From contig NZ_CAJNBL010000034.1 in NCBI RefSeq assembly GCF_905221025.1, positions 1 through 64,000 on the forward strand: 64,000 bases of DNA. The letters are read 5' to 3'. The stretch comes from Candidatus Nitrotoga fabula (GTDB taxonomy: Bacteria > Pseudomonadota > Gammaproteobacteria > Burkholderiales > Gallionellaceae). The notes under the pieces are model-generated. The model worked only from the letters and a program-made list of their open reading frames with translations. It was not told the origin of the DNA and did not search any database. Shown one piece after another: positions 60,714 to 64,000 of the stretch (the first letter of the stretch is position 1; each line of letters starts with the position of its first letter). A program made the position numbers and the translations under genes.

Positions 60714-61640
60714 CTAGCAGGCATTTCTTACATGTAAAATACCATGCGAATGGCGGCGAACGTCATTCAGACTGGAAAGTAAAGCCGGTGGACAGCCTGC
60801 CGCCAGGCCGCCAATCTGCCTTGCCCAGCCTACTGCAGGGCTTTTCCAGCGTATCAGTCCATAAGGGCTGCCGCAGATCGTGGGCACTTCAGTGCAGGTT
60901 CGTTCTCTCAGTCTGCGCCACATTGGCGCGGCATGCATGGCCTGAAGGGCCGGGCGCAATTCCACAGCTCCGCAAGCCGCGGCGGCCTCGACGGCCAGCG
61001 TCAGTTCGCCGGGCTCGGGATAGAACGGCGACAGGCATGCAGCACGCTGCTCGTCGTTGTTTGCCCAGGAAATGGCTTCGAGGATCATGGAACAGCTTTC
61101 CGCATAGCCGGGAACATTTCTCAGGTTTGCCTTGGCCAGCAGGGCCACCACATTGGCATTGACCGTGCAGTCCGTCATATCCGGATCAAACCCAGATTTC
61201 ATCCATGTTTTGAATACTCCGACGCGCTGCCAGGAAGGCCCTGGCTGAACTGTCGCGCGGGTCCGATGGCAAACCACCGTATGGCAGGCCATCTTTCGCA
61301 AGTCTGGCGTTGAAATCCGGTTTGCAGAGAAGAGCACCAGAGCCATGATCGCGGTGTCATCCGCATCATCCGGTAAACCGGGTGCCCATTGTGGATGCTT
61401 GTCCAATGGCCAGAAGCGAAAGCCTCCTGTTGCCGGATTCCGGCAGGAGAGCAGTGCATGGAGCGCAGCGTCGTGTACGGTAGCACCCAGTATTCTGCGT
61501 CCGGTCGCCCCGAGCGCGCGCAGCACCTGTGCCGTGGTAAAACCATTCAGGTCGTCCATGTCCATTCCATGTCCGGTGACATGGCTGGGAAATAGCCCGT
61601 CAGATGGAAGAGTTATGGCCGCAGGCCGACTTGCATCCAT
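60714..61640 (-). CDS. Class II terpene cyclase-like alpha/alpha-barrel protein
   Basis: A 308-aa soluble, mainly helical protein. GGFRFWPLDKHPQWAPGLPD is followed by DADDTAIMALVLF near residue 92. DxDDTA is the protonation motif of class II terpene cyclases (squalene-hopene cyclase, copalyl diphosphate synthases). The spaced helical hairpins (HDAALHALLSCRNP, TVNANVVALLAKAN, LTLAVEAAAACGAVELR) suit an alpha6 barrel. At 308 aa it is about half the size of usual two-domain class II cyclases, so it may be a single-domain enzyme or a non-catalytic homologue. Its start overlaps the preceding gene by 28 bp. Product unknown. Confidence 0.5.
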   Translation of the reverse strand: MDASRPAAITLPSDGLFPSHVTGHGMDMDDLNGFTTAQVLRALGATGRRILGATVHDAALHALLSCRNPATGGFRFWPLDKHPQWAPGLPDDADDTAIMALVLFSANRISTPDLRKMACHTVVCHRTRATVQPGPSWQRVGVFKTWMKSGFDPDMTDCTVNANVVALLAKANLRNVPGYAESCSMILEAISWANNDEQRAACLSPFYPEPGELTLAVEAAAACGAVELRPALQAMHAAPMWRRLRERTCTEVPTICGSPYGLIRWKSPAVGWARQIGGLAAGCPPALLSSLNDVRRHSHGILHVRNAC

Positions 61641-62557
61641 GGCTTGCTGTCCGCCGCGACGCCAAAACCAATCATTCCATGCCGACCTGGCTTGTTTTCC
61701 GGTGGGTCGCTACCCAGCATGGCATCGTAGATGTCCGTATTCCACCCGTGATGCCGGGCCAGTTCACGTATCCTGGTGGACACTGCATTCGTGTTGCCGA
61801 TCAGCGGGCCGGAATGAACAAAGAAACCAGCCGCCAGCAGGAGTCCATCCCGGACAGTCAGGCTAATGCCTGCTGTGCCTGGCAACAGAAAATCATCACG
61901 CGGCCGTCCGGTGAGTCGTAAAGAAAAATCCATCACGGGATCTGGACTAAAACCGCAATGAACCATCAGGCGTTCCATTTCCCATACTTCTGGTTTGGCC
62001 AGTCGGCCGTACAGTTCGATGGTGGCTTGATTTGCATCCATGCCCAGCATGCGCCAGATGGTTCTTGATGGAACGGAATGCAGGACTCCGGGAGGTAGAA
62101 ATTGTTTGGCAACGCTGTCATTGGCCGCATCCAGGTAAAGTTTGTAGCGATCATGTCTGCCATCATGGCGGCCGCCAATCCACGCACCAAAACGCAGCGG
62201 CTGGGAAGGCTGCGGCAACAGATGACTGAAGCAGCTGGAATGTCCTTCGAACCCATGCAGGATCTGGAGTGCCAACGCAATCTTCCCGTATCCGGAGACT
62301 TCCGGGCCGGCAACTTCCGCGACCCAGCGTACCGAGGCATCGCGTGAGGACCAGGAAAACTCCACCGGATAGCCTGTATTGGTGAGGCTGCTTGCCTGCC
62401 AGGCGATCTCAGGCCAGCTCGACTGGCATATTCCTGTAAGTACCGTTCCCAGTGCCCGGTCCGCCCGTTCGACTGCATCCGGCATAACCGGGCGTAACCG
62501 GGAAAGCAATCGGTCAAGCGGAATTGCTTCCGGGATCATGCTGGCCATGAGGGTCAT
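61613..62557 (-). CDS. Hypothetical protein, possible ABBA-type prenyltransferase fold
   Basis: A 314-aa protein of unknown family. I see about five beta-hairpin segments separated by helices: [61 protein letters not shown] with GISLTVRDG, and [20 protein letters not shown]. Such a repeat, the length, and Lys-x-Tyr-type strands (RYKLYLD) resemble aromatic prenyltransferases of the ABBA fold (NphB/CloQ, 300-325 aa; also DMATS and cyanobactin prenyltransferases). This is a fold-level guess, not a motif match. ATGA overlap with the upstream gene and 28-bp overlap with the cyclase-like gene mean all three are translated together. Confidence 0.4.
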   Translation of the reverse strand: MTLMASMIPEAIPLDRLLSRLRPVMPDAVERADRALGTVLTGICQSSWPEIAWQASSLTNTGYPVEFSWSSRDASVRWVAEVAGPEVSGYGKIALALQILHGFEGHSSCFSHLLPQPSQPLRFGAWIGGRHDGRHDRYKLYLDAANDSVAKQFLPPGVLHSVPSRTIWRMLGMDANQATIELYGRLAKPEVWEMERLMVHCGFSPDPVMDFSLRLTGRPRDDFLLPGTAGISLTVRDGLLLAAGFFVHSGPLIGNTNAVSTRIRELARHHGWNTDIYDAMLGSDPPENKPGRHGMIGFGVAADSKPWMQVGLRP

Positions 62558-63996
62558 AGCTGAATCGGAACGATTTCCTCATCGGATGTTTGCCAGGGAA
62601 GGCGGCGGAATGTGCCATTGCTTTCCACCACGGTGAAGCGGTAGCGGAATTGTCGTAGCGCAGGATTCAGCAGGGCGAGTCGCAGCTTCACGTTTCCGGT
62701 CTGATCGCCTTTGATCTCCAGGCGTTCGGTGCGACTATAGTTGCTTGCCGGGTCCTGGTAATCCACGTCGATAAAGACCTGGCGTATTGCTGATGCATTA
62801 AATAACGGGATAAATTCGATATTCAGCGCATCGTTGAAGGGGTCATGCACGACAAATGCGGATGCGTTTAATTCCACAGGTGGTGCATCGCGAACGGTGC
62901 CATCCTTCAGGTGATGCCGTAGGCCTGCGGTGATGGACCTGGCTTCAGGTGTCACTGGTTTGGGGGCGCGAAGTTTCCAGATCTGGACCGGCGAATCCGG
63001 CATGACGATAAAGGATTTTTTCAGGCTGAAAGTGCCGGGTCCTGTGGCCTGGAGATCAACCTCGATGGAGTCAACGATGCCGCGATCAATATCCCCGGGC
63101 GTGATGGATATTTCCAGGAAATCGAACACTTCATAGGGGTTGACGAACAGGGTACGGTCGGCGGTACGTGTGGCGGGCAGTTCAACGCTGAAACGGTCTG
63201 AATCCCAGCCAGAATCTGGGCTGAAGTGAAATTGCTGCTGCTGCAAATATTCTACATCATGGGTGGCATTCAGGAATACAGTGAACTCCTTCGGTCCCTT
63301 GTCGTCGCTGCGGAAGACAAAGTCGCCGTGCTTATGGTCCTGCGGGCTGGATGGATCGCCATAATCCAGAGCAACCTGGGCCGAAGAAAGGCCGATGCGC
63401 CCGTAATCAATGGGAGTTTCAGCCATCACCTTGAATTCGCGGAAGAATGGATCATCCAGATCCACCTTGGTGAAATAACTGTCCTTGTCGGCCAGATCAT
63501 TTAGCAGCAAGCCAAAGAATCCCTGGGGTGCATAGGTTCTGCGCGTAGCTTCAGCCCGGTTGTAATGGAACGTCATTTTCTTCCGTTCCTCCTGACGTAT
63601 GAATTTAAGCTTTAGGCTGACCACGCCGGGCATCGAGCTGGGCGCAGGCGCAGGTGTAGGTGTAGGTGTAGGTGTAGGTGTAGGTGTAGGTGTAGGTGTA
63701 GGTGTAGGTGTAGGTGTAGGTGTAGGTGTAGGTGTAGGTGTAGGTGTAGGTGTAGGTGTAGGTGTAGGTGATACCGATCTTGGCCGGGCAAGGGTACCCC
63801 GATAGGCAGAAGTCTGGCCACCTGCAACCTGCCCTTTGATTTTGACTACACGGTCATTAGGATCGCCGGTCGCCGGGTTGCCCGGGGTGCCGCGGGCATC
63901 CGTGTCGCCGTGAGACCGAGCCGCAGTCGACAGCGTGACGCCAGCCCTGGCAATCAGGGCCACTGCGACGTCGGATCGGCGCATGGACAGACGCAT
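62554..63996 (-). CDS. Pro-Thr-linker protein of unknown function, probably incomplete at the right edge
   Basis: At least 480 residues from an ATG at 63996, only four bases from the window end, so the true start may lie outside. About 75 N-terminal residues (no clear signal peptide) lead into a linker of roughly 20 Pro-Thr dipeptides encoded by a perfect 6-bp repeat. A beta-rich 360-residue domain follows ([60 protein letters not shown]). Pro-Thr linkers usually join independently folded extracellular domains. It is the first visible gene of the operon and overlaps the next by four bases. Confidence 0.6.
   Translation of the reverse strand: MRLSMRRSDVAVALIARAGVTLSTAARSHGDTDARGTPGNPATGDPNDRVVKIKGQVAGGQTSAYRGTLARPRSVSPTPTPTPTPTPTPTPTPTPTPTPTPTPTPTPTPTPTPTPAPAPSSMPGVVSLKLKFIRQEERKKMTFHYNRAEATRRTYAPQGFFGLLLNDLADKDSYFTKVDLDDPFFREFKVMAETPIDYGRIGLSSAQVALDYGDPSSPQDHKHGDFVFRSDDKGPKEFTVFLNATHDVEYLQQQQFHFSPDSGWDSDRFSVELPATRTADRTLFVNPYEVFDFLEISITPGDIDRGIVDSIEVDLQATGPGTFSLKKSFIVMPDSPVQIWKLRAPKPVTPEARSITAGLRHHLKDGTVRDAPPVELNASAFVVHDPFNDALNIEFIPLFNASAIRQVFIDVDYQDPASNYSRTERLEIKGDQTGNVKLRLALLNPALRQFRYRFTVVESNGTFRRLPWQTSDEEIVPIQL
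63653..63770. repeat. Perfect hexanucleotide tandem repeat (GGTGTA)n
   Basis: About 19.7 uninterrupted copies of GGTGTA (plus strand), read on the minus strand as alternating Pro-Thr codons (CCT ACA / ACC). As the unit is a multiple of three, copy-number change lengthens or shortens the linker without a frameshift. Perfect identity means recent slippage, or assembly-sensitive length. Confidence 0.97.
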
Positions 63997-64000
63997 GTTG

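Noticed and set aside
63599-63827. GVGVGV and HLHLHL proteins across the tandem repeat
   Set aside because: They are other-frame readings of the 6-bp repeat; only the Pro-Thr frame connects to a long structured protein.

Overview
The window is 64 kb of chromosome from a betaproteobacterium. The identity and order of the housekeeping genes point there: alaA-hom-thrC, sdhCDAB-sdhE-gltA-sucAB-lpd, tig-clpP-clpX-lon-tRNA-ppiD, and holC-valS/pepA/lptFG. The glycolate oxidase genes next to a serine-glyoxylate aminotransferase suggest a 2-phosphoglycolate salvage route, as used by Calvin-cycle autotrophs. A Nitrosomonadales or Gallionellaceae-type lithoautotroph is a reasonable guess, but it is inference. 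Base composition is uneven. The fatty-acid region (about 1-15 kb) and the right-hand operon (58-64 kb) look GC-rich, the core genes are intermediate, and one gene at 55.9-57.7 kb is strikingly AT-rich.

Layout. 1-1.5 kb: a minus-strand pentapeptide-like membrane protein broken by an in-frame TGA. 1.7-4.5 kb: gloA and tex. 4.9-13.0 kb: a beta-oxidation operon (FadE-type dehydrogenase, acyl-CoA ligase, fused hydroxyacyl-CoA dehydrogenase/enoyl-CoA hydratase, thiolase) closed by a terminator. 13.1-14.8 kb: an ATP-grasp-like protein and the fluoride channel gene crcB. 15.0-20.0 kb: glcDEF and serine-glyoxylate aminotransferase. 20.4-25.3 kb: an Mth938-like protein diverging from alaA-hom-thrC. 25.5-36.4 kb: the TCA block. 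36.8-45.1 kb: tRNA-Leu, the protein quality-control genes tig-clpP-clpX-lon, tRNA-Val, tRNA-Asp and ppiD. 45.3-55.5 kb: a lone type IV pilin, a BepA-like protease, a TusA-like protein, valS, holC, pepA, lptF and lptG. 55.5-64 kb: accessory DNA.

The accessory right end is the most novel part. It begins with a solitary AT-rich P-loop NTPase resembling the KAP family, a candidate phage-exclusion gene. A small lipoprotein follows. Then comes a tightly coupled minus-strand operon that runs off the right edge: a protein with a long Pro-Thr linker encoded by a perfect 6-bp tandem repeat; a 314-aa protein whose predicted repeated beta-hairpin pattern suggests an ABBA-type prenyltransferase; a 308-aa protein carrying the class II terpene cyclase signature DADDTA; a 62-aa protein; and a 789-aa lipoprotein resembling a glycoside hydrolase TIM barrel. 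If the prenyltransferase and cyclase guesses hold, this would be an undescribed terpenoid or meroterpenoid modification locus.

Other points of note: valS has an in-frame 131-codon upstream extension with a nine-base homopolymer run; lon has a near-consensus heat-shock promoter; sdhA and sdhB are separated by 357 bp; and the hupB gene often found after lon is absent.
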